DNA from: Streptomyces sp. MUM 2J
GTDB taxonomy: Bacteria; Actinomycetota; Actinomycetes; Streptomycetales; Streptomycetaceae
NCBI RefSeq assembly: GCF_022414535.1
Contig: NZ_JADWYM010000046.1
Span: forward strand, 1 to 51,554
Reading direction: 5' to 3'
Length of the DNA stretch: 51,554 bases
Shown: in pieces, positions 36,324 to 44,521 of the stretch
Numbering within the stretch: the stretch's first letter is position 1
Layout: the number at the start of each line of letters is the position of its first letter
The notes under the pieces: generated by a model
Seen by the model: only the letters and a program-made list of their open reading frames with translations
The model's database searches: none
Told to the model about the DNA's origin: nothing
Made by a program: the position numbers and the translations under genes

Positions 36324-37076
36324 CTAGCTGTGGATCATTCCGCCGTCGACGGTGAGCACCTTGCCGGTGACGTAGGAGGCGGCGGGACTGGCCAGGAAGG
36401 CGGCGACCTGGGCCACCTCGGCCGCGGTGCCCATGCGGCCCAGGGGGATGGCCTGGAGGGCCTCCTTCATGGCGGCCGGCGGGACCTTCTTGACCATGTC
36501 GGTGTCGATGAAGCCGGGGGCGACCACGTTGACGCGGATGCCGCGCGGGGCCGCTTCCTGGGACAGGGACTTGGCCATGGAGATCACCCCGCCCTTGCTG
36601 GCGGCGTAGTTGGCCTGGCCGGCGCGGCCGGCGATGCCGCTGGTGGAGGCGATGAAGACGATCGCACCGCCGCTCGTGTACATCTGCTTGGTGGCCTCGC
36701 GGGCGGTGAGGAAGGCACCGGTGAGGTTGGTGGCGATGACCTCCTGCCACTTGGCCCGGCTCATCGCGGCCAGATGGCCGTCGGCGGTGATGCCGGAGTT
36801 GAGGACGGCGACGCCGATGCCGCCCCAGGCCGTCCTCAGTTCCCGGTACATGGCGGCGACCTGGGCCTCGTCGGCGACGTCCGCCCCGACCAGGAGCGCC
36901 TCACGGCCGAGCCCGCGGATCCGCTCGGCGACCTCCTCCGCCTTCCCCGCGTTGGACCGGTAGTTGAGGGCGACGTCGCAGCCGTGCTCGGCGAGGGCGA
37001 GCGCGATGGCCGCGCCGATGCCCCGGGAGGCGCCGGTGACGAGGGCCTTGGTGCCCTCCGGGAAGAGCGCGCTCAT
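36324..37076 (-). CDS. fabG: FabG-type 3-oxoacyl-ACP reductase (KR)
   Basis: A 250-residue short-chain dehydrogenase with the NADPH motif TGASRGIGAAIA, NSGITADG, catalytic Ser (FIASTSG) and YAASK, and the C-terminal VDGGM. It reduces the beta-keto group of the ACP-bound chain. The ATG overlaps the SbnB-like stop (ATGA). Together with ACP, DH and KS-CLF it completes a highly reducing type II PKS lacking an enoyl reductase. Confidence 0.93.
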   Translation of the reverse strand: MSALFPEGTKALVTGASRGIGAAIALALAEHGCDVALNYRSNAGKAEEVAERIRGLGREALLVGADVADEAQVAAMYRELRTAWGGIGVAVLNSGITADGHLAAMSRAKWQEVIATNLTGAFLTAREATKQMYTSGGAIVFIASTSGIAGRAGQANYAASKGGVISMAKSLSQEAAPRGIRVNVVAPGFIDTDMVKKVPPAAMKEALQAIPLGRMGTAAEVAQVAAFLASPAASYVTGKVLTVDGGMIHS

Positions 37077-38101
37077 GCCGTCCCTCCGGCCATGGCGGCG
37101 GTGACCCGGTGGCTGCCGGGGTCGAACCCGTCGACCTGGGTGCCCAGACCCGCCTCGGCGGCCGCCCTCAGCACGGCCTGTGCGACGGCGAGGTCGAGGA
37201 CGCCGAGGCCGAAGGGCGAGAAGACGATCGTGCGGTCGGTCGCGGGCGGCTCGGGGCCGGCGAGCACGGAGGCGATCTCGGCGTGCACGAAGTCCCGGTT
37301 GCCCACCTTCTGCTCCGCCCGGTGCAGGGAGGTCTGCTCGCGGACGGCGTGCTCGGTGTCGTCGGTGACGTTGTAGGCGTTCAGGATCGAGTCGGTTGCG
37401 AGGTCACGCAGGGACAGGTGCAGGATCACCTGGCCGGCGGGGCGGTCGGGGTGGCACGCCAGATCGAGCCAGTACGTCGAGTCGGTGGTCGCGATGCTCA
37501 CGGTCTGGCTGCCGAGCACCTCGGGGACATCGCCGGTGCGGAAGGCGATCCCCGGGTGTTCGGACTCCAGTTCGCGGGCGAAGGCTTCCGCGCGGCCCGG
37601 GACGACGTCCTGGAGCACGACGGTCTCCAGGTCCGGGTGGGTCAGCCTCAGGAAGGACAGGACGCGCTGGTTGATGGTGCCGCAGCCGATGAGGCCGGCC
37701 GAACGGACCCGGCGGGTGCCGTGCAGGGCGCCGGCCGCGAGGGCCGCGCTCGCCGCGGTGCGGGACGAGGAGATCTGGCTGCCCTCCAGCAGGGCCGTGG
37801 GGTACCCCGTGCCGAGATCGTTGAGCACCTGGACGGAGGAGGCCCGCTGAAGGCCCTTCTCGACGTTCGCCGGGAACGACGAGATCCACTTCAGGCCCAT
37901 CACCGGCTCCGGGCCGCCGAGGTAGGCGGGCAGGGAGATGATGCGGGACCCGGCGGGCCGGGGCGGGCGCAGGAAGCTGGAGAACGGCACGTGCGAATCG
38001 CCCCGGCCGTGCAGCACGTAGGCGGCGCGGACCGCGTCGAGGACGACGGGTTCGAGTCCCGTCAGGGCGGTCCTCACGTCGTCCCGTCCGAGGATCTTCA
38101 A
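37073..38101 (-). CDS. sbnB: SbnB-like N-(2-amino-2-carboxyethyl)-L-glutamate dehydrogenase
   Basis: A 342-residue ornithine-cyclodeaminase/mu-crystallin family enzyme. The NAD-binding motif is GLIGCGTINQRVL, and the substrate region includes PVMGLKWISSFPANV. Within the family, pairing with an SbnA-like gene identifies the SbnB type. It oxidises N-(1-amino-1-carboxyl-2-ethyl)-glutamate to L-2,3-diaminopropionate and 2-oxoglutarate. Its ends overlap both neighbours by four bases (ATGA), so it is co-translated with SbnA and FabG. Confidence 0.9.
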   Translation of the reverse strand: MKILGRDDVRTALTGLEPVVLDAVRAAYVLHGRGDSHVPFSSFLRPPRPAGSRIISLPAYLGGPEPVMGLKWISSFPANVEKGLQRASSVQVLNDLGTGYPTALLEGSQISSSRTAASAALAAGALHGTRRVRSAGLIGCGTINQRVLSFLRLTHPDLETVVLQDVVPGRAEAFARELESEHPGIAFRTGDVPEVLGSQTVSIATTDSTYWLDLACHPDRPAGQVILHLSLRDLATDSILNAYNVTDDTEHAVREQTSLHRAEQKVGNRDFVHAEIASVLAGPEPPATDRTIVFSPFGLGVLDLAVAQAVLRAAAEAGLGTQVDGFDPGSHRVTAAMAGGTA

Positions 38102-39255
38102 GGCTCACTCCTGTCGTGGTCGGTGGGGGTGGGCTCGTGGCCCGGCTCCTGCTCCGGCTCCTGCTCTTGCTCCTGCTCTTGCTCCTGCTCGCCGTCGGCG
38201 GCCGGCCGCTCGCCGTGCCCGGTGTCCGGCACGGGCGGGAGCTCCTGGAGGTGCGTCTCGACCCAGGTGTCGGAGTAGATCGTGTCGAGGTAGCGGTCAC
38301 CCCCGTCAGGGAGCACGGCCACGCAGGCGGCGCCCGTCTCCAGCCAGTCGGCGGCGTGCTGGAGCGCGGCGATCACGGCTCCGGACGACCCGCCGGCGAG
38401 GATCGACTCCCGGGCGAGCAGCTGCCGGCAGCCGCGCACGCAGTCGAAGTCGGTGACCTTGACGACCCGGTCGGCGAGGCCCGGCCGCAGCAGCGGCGGG
38501 ACGACCGCGGCGCCGTGCCCGGGGATCATGCGCACGCGCCCGCGCTCCCACGGCTCGGGGGGCCCGAAGATCACGCTGTTCACCGCGTCCACGGCGACGA
38601 CCCGGGTGGCCAGGCCGTTGTCCTGGATGTACTCGGCGCAGCCGCGCAGCGTGCCGGTGGTACCGGCCGCGACGAACAGGTAGTCGGGGTCGTCCGTCAG
38701 GGCCTCGCTGATCTCGCGCATGGTCTGGTGGTGCGCGCGGGCGTTGTACTCGTTGGCGTACTGGTTGGGCCAGTAGGCGTCCGGGACGGTCTCCAGGAGG
38801 GTCCGGACCCGGCTGATCCGGGCCGGCAGGTACTCACCGGTGGCCGGGTCCCGGTCGACGGTCTCGACCTTCGCGCCGTACGCCCGCATGATGGCGGCGT
38901 TCTGCGCGGTGGTGCGGGGGTCGACGACGCAGATCAGGCCGAGCCCGTAGAAGTTGCAGAGCTGGGCGAGGGCGATGGCCAGGTTGCCCGAGGAGGATTC
39001 CACGACGGTGGAGACCCCGGGGACGAGCAGGCCGGTGCGGATGCCGTGCTCGATCATCGACTTGGCGGCACGGTCCTTGATGCTGCCGCCCGGGTTGAAG
39101 CGCTCGCACTTGGCGTACACCTGGAACCGGGCGGGCGGGAAGAGGCGGTCGAGGGCGACGAGCGGGGTTCCTCCGATCGTCGCGACGATGTCGGGGTCCC
39201 GGGCGCGGACGGGGCGGACCGCGGAGTCCGCGCCGTCGGAGGCGAGGACGGTCAT
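38098..39255 (-). CDS. sbnA: SbnA-like PLP enzyme for diaminopropionate synthesis
   Basis: A 385-residue cysteine-synthase-fold enzyme. PLP Lys60 is in NPGGSIKDRA, the phosphate loop is AAGTTGTLRG and a substrate loop ESSSGNLAIALA is present. SbnA joins O-phospho-L-serine and L-glutamate to give the amino acid conjugate used by SbnB. An odd C-terminal tail after about residue 350 has an almost pure Gln-Glu repeat (about 38150-38195), probably a disordered extension from a simple hexamer repeat. ATG 39255 overlaps the LanB-like stop. Confidence 0.9.
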   Translation of the reverse strand: MTVLASDGADSAVRPVRARDPDIVATIGGTPLVALDRLFPPARFQVYAKCERFNPGGSIKDRAAKSMIEHGIRTGLLVPGVSTVVESSSGNLAIALAQLCNFYGLGLICVVDPRTTAQNAAIMRAYGAKVETVDRDPATGEYLPARISRVRTLLETVPDAYWPNQYANEYNARAHHQTMREISEALTDDPDYLFVAAGTTGTLRGCAEYIQDNGLATRVVAVDAVNSVIFGPPEPWERGRVRMIPGHGAAVVPPLLRPGLADRVVKVTDFDCVRGCRQLLARESILAGGSSGAVIAALQHAADWLETGAACVAVLPDGGDRYLDTIYSDTWVETHLQELPPVPDTGHGERPAADGEQEQEQEQEQEPEQEPGHEPTPTDHDRSEP

Positions 39256-41570
39256 TCCGGCACCTTTCTGCTGATCTGGAGCCGCAGTTCGCTGACGTGC
39301 CGCTCGCCCTCCGCATCCGCCACCCAGGAGTCGTCCGGGGCCGGCAGCGGCTCGCTGAGGGTGACGAGGGCGTCGGGGTCGAGGCGACGCGCGGTGCGGA
39401 CGAGATTGGCGAAGGACAGCACCAGCGTGGGACTGGTGAGGTCGACGAGGGACGGCTTGGTCTCCTCCGGGAACTTGACGAAGAGCAGGTCCGGCAGGCC
39501 CTGTTCGGTGACCCAGCGCCGCACGGCGAGGTAGTCGCGCTCCCGGTCGGTCCGCTCCGGCAGGGGGACCGAGGCGACGGGCAGCCGCCAGGTCTCCCGG
39601 AACAGCACCAGGTCGTCCAGGGTCACGCGCGGGGCGTGCGTCCGGTCGAGCCCGATCTTGAAGGCGTCCGCGGCGATGATCGCCACGGGCACCGCGAGCA
39701 GTTCGCGGATGCCCCAGGTCCGTCCGTCGGGGGTCGTCGCGGTGACCGTCCCGTCCGACTCCGCGAGCGAGATCGCCGCGGCCGGGTCGACGCGGGTGCG
39801 GTCGTCGTAGGGGGCCCTGGTGAACCCGATCAGCCGGTCCCCGGCACCGATCGGCGCGGGCACCATACGGCCGCTGTTGCGCTTCCACTCCACCGGAAGC
39901 AGGGGCACCAGGCGCGGTGCGCCGATCGCCGCGTTGACCTTGTCGCGCAGCGAGCCGGCGTCGGTGGTCCAGTCGAGGAACGGCAGGTCCAGCGTGGCGA
40001 GGCAGGCGTGCAGTTCACCGAGGACGGCGGTGTACCGCCCGGCGTTGACCGCGTCCGCGGACGGGGCCGCGACCTGGAGGTCGGGGCTGTGCACCGCGAG
40101 ATGGGGCGAGCGGACCGGGCCGGTGGCGAAGACCGCGCGGGCGCGCTCCTCGACGCCGGACGTCGACAGCCGGATCCGCGGGGGCACCTCGGCGGCGGGA
40201 TCCACGTCGAGCACCTCGCGCCACTTCTGGGCGAGTTCACGGGTCGCGGTGTGCACCGGGGTGGCGTTGTTCCCCCAGAACAGTCCCAGCACCTGCGTCC
40301 ACACGTCGGCGAGCGTCACGTCCGGCCGGCGGGCGGCCGCCTTGCGCACGAGGGCGGCGACCTCCGCCTCCACCAGCTCGGCGAGCCGGTTGCCGAACCA
40401 GTCCGCCGCGTCCGCGACCAGGGCCAGCGGGCGCGCGATCCGGTCGAGGAGGTCGCGGCCCAGGTCCATCCGCACGTCCCGCAGGCAGTCCTGGTAGCAC
40501 AGAGTGCGGCCGGCGTAGGCCCTGCCCTCCTCACGGGAGGCCGCCTGGCCCGTGGTGCGGACGAAGAAGTCGTCCAGCCGGTCCAGCGCCGCCACGAGTT
40601 CCTCGGCGCTGCCCGCGCGGTCGATGCCGTCACGGAGCCGATCGAGTTCACCGAGGACGGCGGTGAAGCGGGTGAACAGCTCCACGTCGCCGACGCGGGC
40701 CACACGCCGTCGCAGGATCTCCTCGGCCCGCACGTCGACGGGGATGTTGGCGTCCCAGGTCAGCACCCGCTGCCTGACCAGCCGCTTGAGGATCCCCTCC
40801 ACCCGCTCCCGTGCCGTCGCCGGGTCCCAGCCGGTGGCTTCGGCGATGTCCTGGCCGCTCCGGTCGCCGTCGGCCAGCCGCAGGACCGGGACGTCGTCCT
40901 CGCGCAGCCGCACGGTGCGGCCGCCCTGCATGACGAGCCGGTCGCCCGCCAGGTGCACGTCGGGCCGCAGCATCGGGGGAAACCACCAGCGGGCCCCCGG
41001 CTGGGCGATCATCCAGTCGGCCAGCGCGGCGACGGCCCAGCGTTCGAAGAAGGTGCGTCCACGGGAGGTCAGGGCCGGCCCGTGCTCGATGTCGACCGCC
41101 TGCCGGCCGCGGCCGACCGTGATCCAGGCCGCCGGGCCGAAGAAACCGATCGTCTCGGCCTTGGCGCAGTACCGCAGCCAGTACATCGCCAGGGTGCGCT
41201 CGCGGCGGCGGCGCTTGGACTCGGGACCCGTGCCGGCCGCGATGGAGTCGAGTCGGCGGTAGACGGCGCGGTTCTGCCAGGCGACGGCCCGGCGCACCCG
41301 GTCGTCGGCGGCGAGGCCGGCGAGCCGCGCGGACTCGGCCTCGGTGTCGGCCCGGTAGGCGGCGGCGAACGCCTCCCGGTCCCCGGTGCCGGCCAGCCGC
41401 GCGGCGCGGCGTCCGCCGAGCAGGCCGATCCCGGAGACCGGGAAGCCCGCGCTGCGCAGCAGTCCCACGCCCCACACCCGCCAGCCGCTGTCGCCGAGGG
41501 GGTACGACGGCCCGAACGCCGCCCAGTCGACCGCCTCACGGGGCAGGGTCGCCTCCGGCACGCCGCTCAT
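39252..41570 (-). CDS. Stand-alone LanB-like protein (lantibiotic dehydratase N-terminal/glutamylation domain)
   Basis: A 772-residue protein that matches the glutamyl-tRNA-dependent glutamylation domain of class I lanthipeptide and thiopeptide dehydratases. The best signature is YCAKAETIGFFGPAAW, typical of actinobacterial LanB proteins, together with FWGNNATPV and RDYLAVRRWV near the C-terminus. The elimination (SpaB_C) domain of full-length LanB is absent and no separate copy is encoded here. No precursor peptide gene is seen in the operon. Relatives without an elimination domain include the PEARLs, which add amino acids from aminoacyl-tRNA to a peptide C-terminus. Here a carrier-bound or small-molecule acceptor is possible. 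ATG 41570 overlaps the aminotransferase stop; the longer frame upstream is a shadow of that gene. Confidence 0.85.
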   Translation of the reverse strand: MSGVPEATLPREAVDWAAFGPSYPLGDSGWRVWGVGLLRSAGFPVSGIGLLGGRRAARLAGTGDREAFAAAYRADTEAESARLAGLAADDRVRRAVAWQNRAVYRRLDSIAAGTGPESKRRRRERTLAMYWLRYCAKAETIGFFGPAAWITVGRGRQAVDIEHGPALTSRGRTFFERWAVAALADWMIAQPGARWWFPPMLRPDVHLAGDRLVMQGGRTVRLREDDVPVLRLADGDRSGQDIAEATGWDPATARERVEGILKRLVRQRVLTWDANIPVDVRAEEILRRRVARVGDVELFTRFTAVLGELDRLRDGIDRAGSAEELVAALDRLDDFFVRTTGQAASREEGRAYAGRTLCYQDCLRDVRMDLGRDLLDRIARPLALVADAADWFGNRLAELVEAEVAALVRKAAARRPDVTLADVWTQVLGLFWGNNATPVHTATRELAQKWREVLDVDPAAEVPPRIRLSTSGVEERARAVFATGPVRSPHLAVHSPDLQVAAPSADAVNAGRYTAVLGELHACLATLDLPFLDWTTDAGSLRDKVNAAIGAPRLVPLLPVEWKRNSGRMVPAPIGAGDRLIGFTRAPYDDRTRVDPAAAISLAESDGTVTATTPDGRTWGIRELLAVPVAIIAADAFKIGLDRTHAPRVTLDDLVLFRETWRLPVASVPLPERTDRERDYLAVRRWVTEQGLPDLLFVKFPEETKPSLVDLTSPTLVLSFANLVRTARRLDPDALVTLSEPLPAPDDSWVADAEGERHVSELRLQISRKVPE

Positions 41571-42742
41571 GCCGCCCCTTCCCGGAACGCGGCCGCCAGC
41601 CGGGATATCCCCTCGCCGATCCGCTTCCTGGGCACGTTGCTGAAACACAGCCGCAGCGCGTCCGCGTGCTCGCCGTCGATCCCGAAGTGGCTGCCGGGCA
41701 CGTAGGAGACGCCGTGCCCGGCGGCCGCCTCGGCGAAGCGACTCGTGTCGGCGCCCTCCCGGTGGCGCAGCCAGATGTAGAAGCCGCCGTCGGGCCGCTC
41801 CCATGTCCACGGGCCGTCGGTGCCGAGCTCGTGCTCCAGGGCGTCCGCCATGAGCGCGGCGCGCTCCCGGTAGCTCGCCCGGTAGCCGTCGACCAGATCT
41901 CCCCAGCCGGCGCGGGTGTGGAAGGCGGCGAGCGTGGCCTGGGCGAGCGCGGACGGCGACAGGGTCATGACCTCGGTGGTGCGGCGCAGGGTGCGCGCGA
42001 GGGGTTCCGGGGCCGCGATCCAGCCGCAGCGCAGGCCGGGTGCGAACACCTTCGAGAAGGTCCCCAGGTACACCACCCGCTCGGGGTCGAGCCCCTGGAG
42101 GGTCTGCGTGGTGCGCCCGTCGAAGCCGAGCAGGCCGTAGGGGTTGTCCTCGACGAGCAGCAGGTCGAGTTCCCGGGCCGCGGTGAGGAGTTCCTTGCGG
42201 CGTTCGACGCCGAGGGTCGCGCCGGTCGGGTTCTGGAACGTGGGATTGCAGTACAGGATGCGGGTGGTACGGCCGGCGGCGCGCAGCCGCTCGACGGTCT
42301 CGCGCAGCGCCAGGGGGTCGAGGCCGTCGCGGTCCTCGGGGGCGGGGTGGAGCGCGAGCCCCGCGGTGCGGAACGCGGCCGCGGCGCCCGGGTAGGCGGG
42401 GGTCTGGACCAGGACGGTCTCGCCGGGCGCGGCGAGACCGAGGGCGACGGCCAGCAGGCCCATCTGGGACCCGCTGGTGGGGATCAGGTTCTCGGCCGTG
42501 GCGCCGGCGCCCTCGCGGGCCATCAGGTCGGCGATCGCCGGCACGAGGGCCCCGGCGACATGCGGGGTCGCGTACTGGAGGGCGAGCCGGCCGCCGAGTC
42601 TGACGAGCCGGGAGAGCTGGCCGGAGATCGCCTCCAGGGGGAGCACCTCCAGGTCGGGGAGGCCCCCGGAGAAGGAGATCGTGTCCCCGCCCCGCTCGAA
42701 CAGCTGCGGCATCTCCACTGCGGGTCGGATGTCGGTCCACAT
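41567..42742 (-). CDS. PLP-dependent aminotransferase, class I/II (MocR/2-aminoadipate type)
   Basis: A 391-residue fold-type I aminotransferase without a DNA-binding domain. Motifs are the NPTFQNPTG block, VEDNPYGLL with the Asp that contacts the PLP nitrogen, and the Schiff-base Lys in GTFSKVFAPGLRCGW. Closest by pattern to 2-aminoadipate/aromatic aminotransferases. It may make or remove an amino group on the starter, the Dap unit or an oxo-acid extender. It starts 5 bp after the second carrier-protein gene. Confidence 0.88.
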   Translation of the reverse strand: MWTDIRPAVEMPQLFERGGDTISFSGGLPDLEVLPLEAISGQLSRLVRLGGRLALQYATPHVAGALVPAIADLMAREGAGATAENLIPTSGSQMGLLAVALGLAAPGETVLVQTPAYPGAAAAFRTAGLALHPAPEDRDGLDPLALRETVERLRAAGRTTRILYCNPTFQNPTGATLGVERRKELLTAARELDLLLVEDNPYGLLGFDGRTTQTLQGLDPERVVYLGTFSKVFAPGLRCGWIAAPEPLARTLRRTTEVMTLSPSALAQATLAAFHTRAGWGDLVDGYRASYRERAALMADALEHELGTDGPWTWERPDGGFYIWLRHREGADTSRFAEAAAGHGVSYVPGSHFGIDGEHADALRLCFSNVPRKRIGEGISRLAAAFREGAA

Positions 42743-42747
42743 GGCGG

Positions 42748-43002
42748 TCAGTTCCCGGCCTTCGTGGGCAGCGAGCCGGACAGCTTCTCCTGCACCGAAC
42801 GCCACAGACCGGCCGAGGAGGTGAGCGCGGGTTCCGCGAGTTCCTCGGGGTCGATCTCGACGCCGTACCGCTCCTCGACGGCCATCACCAGGGCGACGGT
42901 CTGGAGCGAGTCCACGCCGAGGTCCACGAGCGGCGCCTCCGGGTCGGTGACCGTGACGGCGCAGATCTGCTCGACGAGCTGGTCAAAGTTCGACTGGTTC
43001 AT
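42748..43002 (-). CDS. Second free-standing carrier protein (ACP/PCP)
   Basis: An 84-residue carrier protein with phosphopantetheine Ser32 in LGVDSLQTV. Its gene overlaps the end of the AMP-ligase gene by 20 bp, which points to it being the thioester partner of that ligase rather than the elongation ACP. It would carry an activated starter or amino acid. Confidence 0.9.
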   Translation of the reverse strand: MNQSNFDQLVEQICAVTVTDPEAPLVDLGVDSLQTVALVMAVEERYGVEIDPEELAEPALTSSAGLWRSVQEKLSGSLPTKAGN

Positions 43003-44521
43003 GGGTGCTGGTCCTCGTCTGTGTCGTCGCCTGTCCGGGGGAAGGCTGGGGAGTCTGGGCGGTGCCGGAAGCGCTCAGCAGGCGTTCCACGGCCTTGCGG
43101 TCCGGCTTGCCGTTCGCGGTCAGGGGCACGGCGTCGATCGGCACGATCCGGTCGGGCAGCCGGGCCGGGTCCAGCTGCCGGGCCAGGTGGGCGCGGATCT
43201 CCTCGGGGGTGCGGGAGGTGTGGACCGCGAGCCGGAGCTGTCCGTCCTCGGTCCCGGGCTTCAGCGCGACGGCGGCGCTCACGCCGGGGACGCGCTCGGC
43301 AGCGTCCTCGATCTCGGTGAGGCCGAGGCGGATCCCGCGCCGCTTGATCATGTCGTCGTCCCGGCCGACGAAGTACAGCCGGCCGTCGTCGTCGAGACGG
43401 CCCTGGTCGCCGGTGTGCAGTTCGAGCGAGCCGTCCGCGCGGCGGACGTACCGGTTCTGCTCCTCGATCGGGACGCCCCAGTAGCCGGCCATCACGGTCT
43501 CCCCCCACACCACGATCTCGCCGGTCTCGCCGGGAGGGAGCGTCCTGCCGTCGGCGCCGACGATCCGGACGTGGTCGCCGGGGATGGGCCGGCCGACCGA
43601 GTCGGGGTGGGTCGCGTACTCGGCGGGATCGAGGATCGAGACGCGCTTGCACTCGGTCATGCCGTACATCGACGCGAACACCGATCCGGGGAACGCGTCG
43701 AGCAGTGCGGTCATGACGAGCCGGCCCGGCCGGGCACCGGTGTTGGTGAACAGGCGCACCTTCGTCGGCCGCCGCTTCCTGCGCTGGATCATCGTCAGGA
43801 TCTGGGCCAGGGAAGGGACGAGGGGCACGACGGTCACGCCGTACCGCTCGATGGTCTTCAGCAGGACGATGTCCGAGCCGCGCCCGGTGAGGACGAGTGT
43901 GCCGCCGGTCAGTGCGGTGAGGAGGGCCTGGTAGAGGCCGTAGTCGAAGGAGAGCGGGAGCCGGCACAGGACCACGTCGTCGGCGCGGTAGCCGAGGCGG
44001 GCGTTGACGGCCCCGACCGCGGCGACCATCTGGCGGTGGGGGCAGACGACGCCCTTCGGGCGGCCCGTGGTGCCGGAGGTGTAGATCAGCAGCGCCACGC
44101 CGTCGTCGGGGACTCGGGCGGTGCCGCCGTCGGCGGGCGTCCGCAGGACCTCCTGCCAGGCCTGCGCCACCGGGACGGTGTCCCGGGCCCGCTCCCCCGC
44201 TCCGGGCGAGCTGATCGCGAGGGCCGCCGAGCAGTCGTCGACGATGTGGCCGACCTGCTGGTCCGTCAGTTCCGGGTGGACCGGCACGAAGACCGCGCCG
44301 ATGCGGAGCGTTGCGTAGAAGAGGGTGAGGAAGGCACGGTCGTTGCCGCCGGTGTGGACGACGCGCTCCCCGGCGGTGACGCCCCGGCCGCGCAGCCAGG
44401 CTGCCGCGCGGTCGACGGCGGTGCCCAGCTCGGCGTAGGTGAGGGTGCCGTCGGAGTCGACCACCGCGGGGTGGTCCGGGCGCTCGACGCGGCACCGTTC
44501 GAAGAGGTCATGCACCGGCAC
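42983..44521 (-). CDS. AMP-dependent acyl/amino-acid ligase (adenylation enzyme)
   Basis: A 512-residue ANL-superfamily enzyme. Core motifs are A3 IYTSGTTGRPKG, A5 ASMYGMTECKR, A7 LHTGDQGRLDDDG and A10 LTANGKPDRKAV with the catalytic Lys. It activates a carboxylic or amino acid as an adenylate and loads the adjacent carrier protein. Substrate cannot be read from the sequence; the usual Asp for an alpha-amino group would have to be checked by modelling. Start GTG 44521 (or 44515) overlaps the FabD-like gene. Confidence 0.9.
   Translation of the reverse strand: MPVHDLFERCRVERPDHPAVVDSDGTLTYAELGTAVDRAAAWLRGRGVTAGERVVHTGGNDRAFLTLFYATLRIGAVFVPVHPELTDQQVGHIVDDCSAALAISSPGAGERARDTVPVAQAWQEVLRTPADGGTARVPDDGVALLIYTSGTTGRPKGVVCPHRQMVAAVGAVNARLGYRADDVVLCRLPLSFDYGLYQALLTALTGGTLVLTGRGSDIVLLKTIERYGVTVVPLVPSLAQILTMIQRRKRRPTKVRLFTNTGARPGRLVMTALLDAFPGSVFASMYGMTECKRVSILDPAEYATHPDSVGRPIPGDHVRIVGADGRTLPPGETGEIVVWGETVMAGYWGVPIEEQNRYVRRADGSLELHTGDQGRLDDDGRLYFVGRDDDMIKRRGIRLGLTEIEDAAERVPGVSAAVALKPGTEDGQLRLAVHTSRTPEEIRAHLARQLDPARLPDRIVPIDAVPLTANGKPDRKAVERLLSASGTAQTPQPSPGQATTQTRTSTHEPVEL

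Noticed and set aside
39252..41570. A lanthipeptide or thiopeptide cluster
   Set aside because: No precursor peptide, cyclase, YcaO or elimination-domain gene is present in the window, so the LanB-like gene alone does not support a RiPP call.
41571..42740. Apparent 390-residue N-terminal extension of the LanB-like protein
   Set aside because: The extension lies in a shifted frame of the aminotransferase gene and is Arg/Pro-rich shadow sequence. The ATG at 41570 overlapping the aminotransferase stop is the real start.
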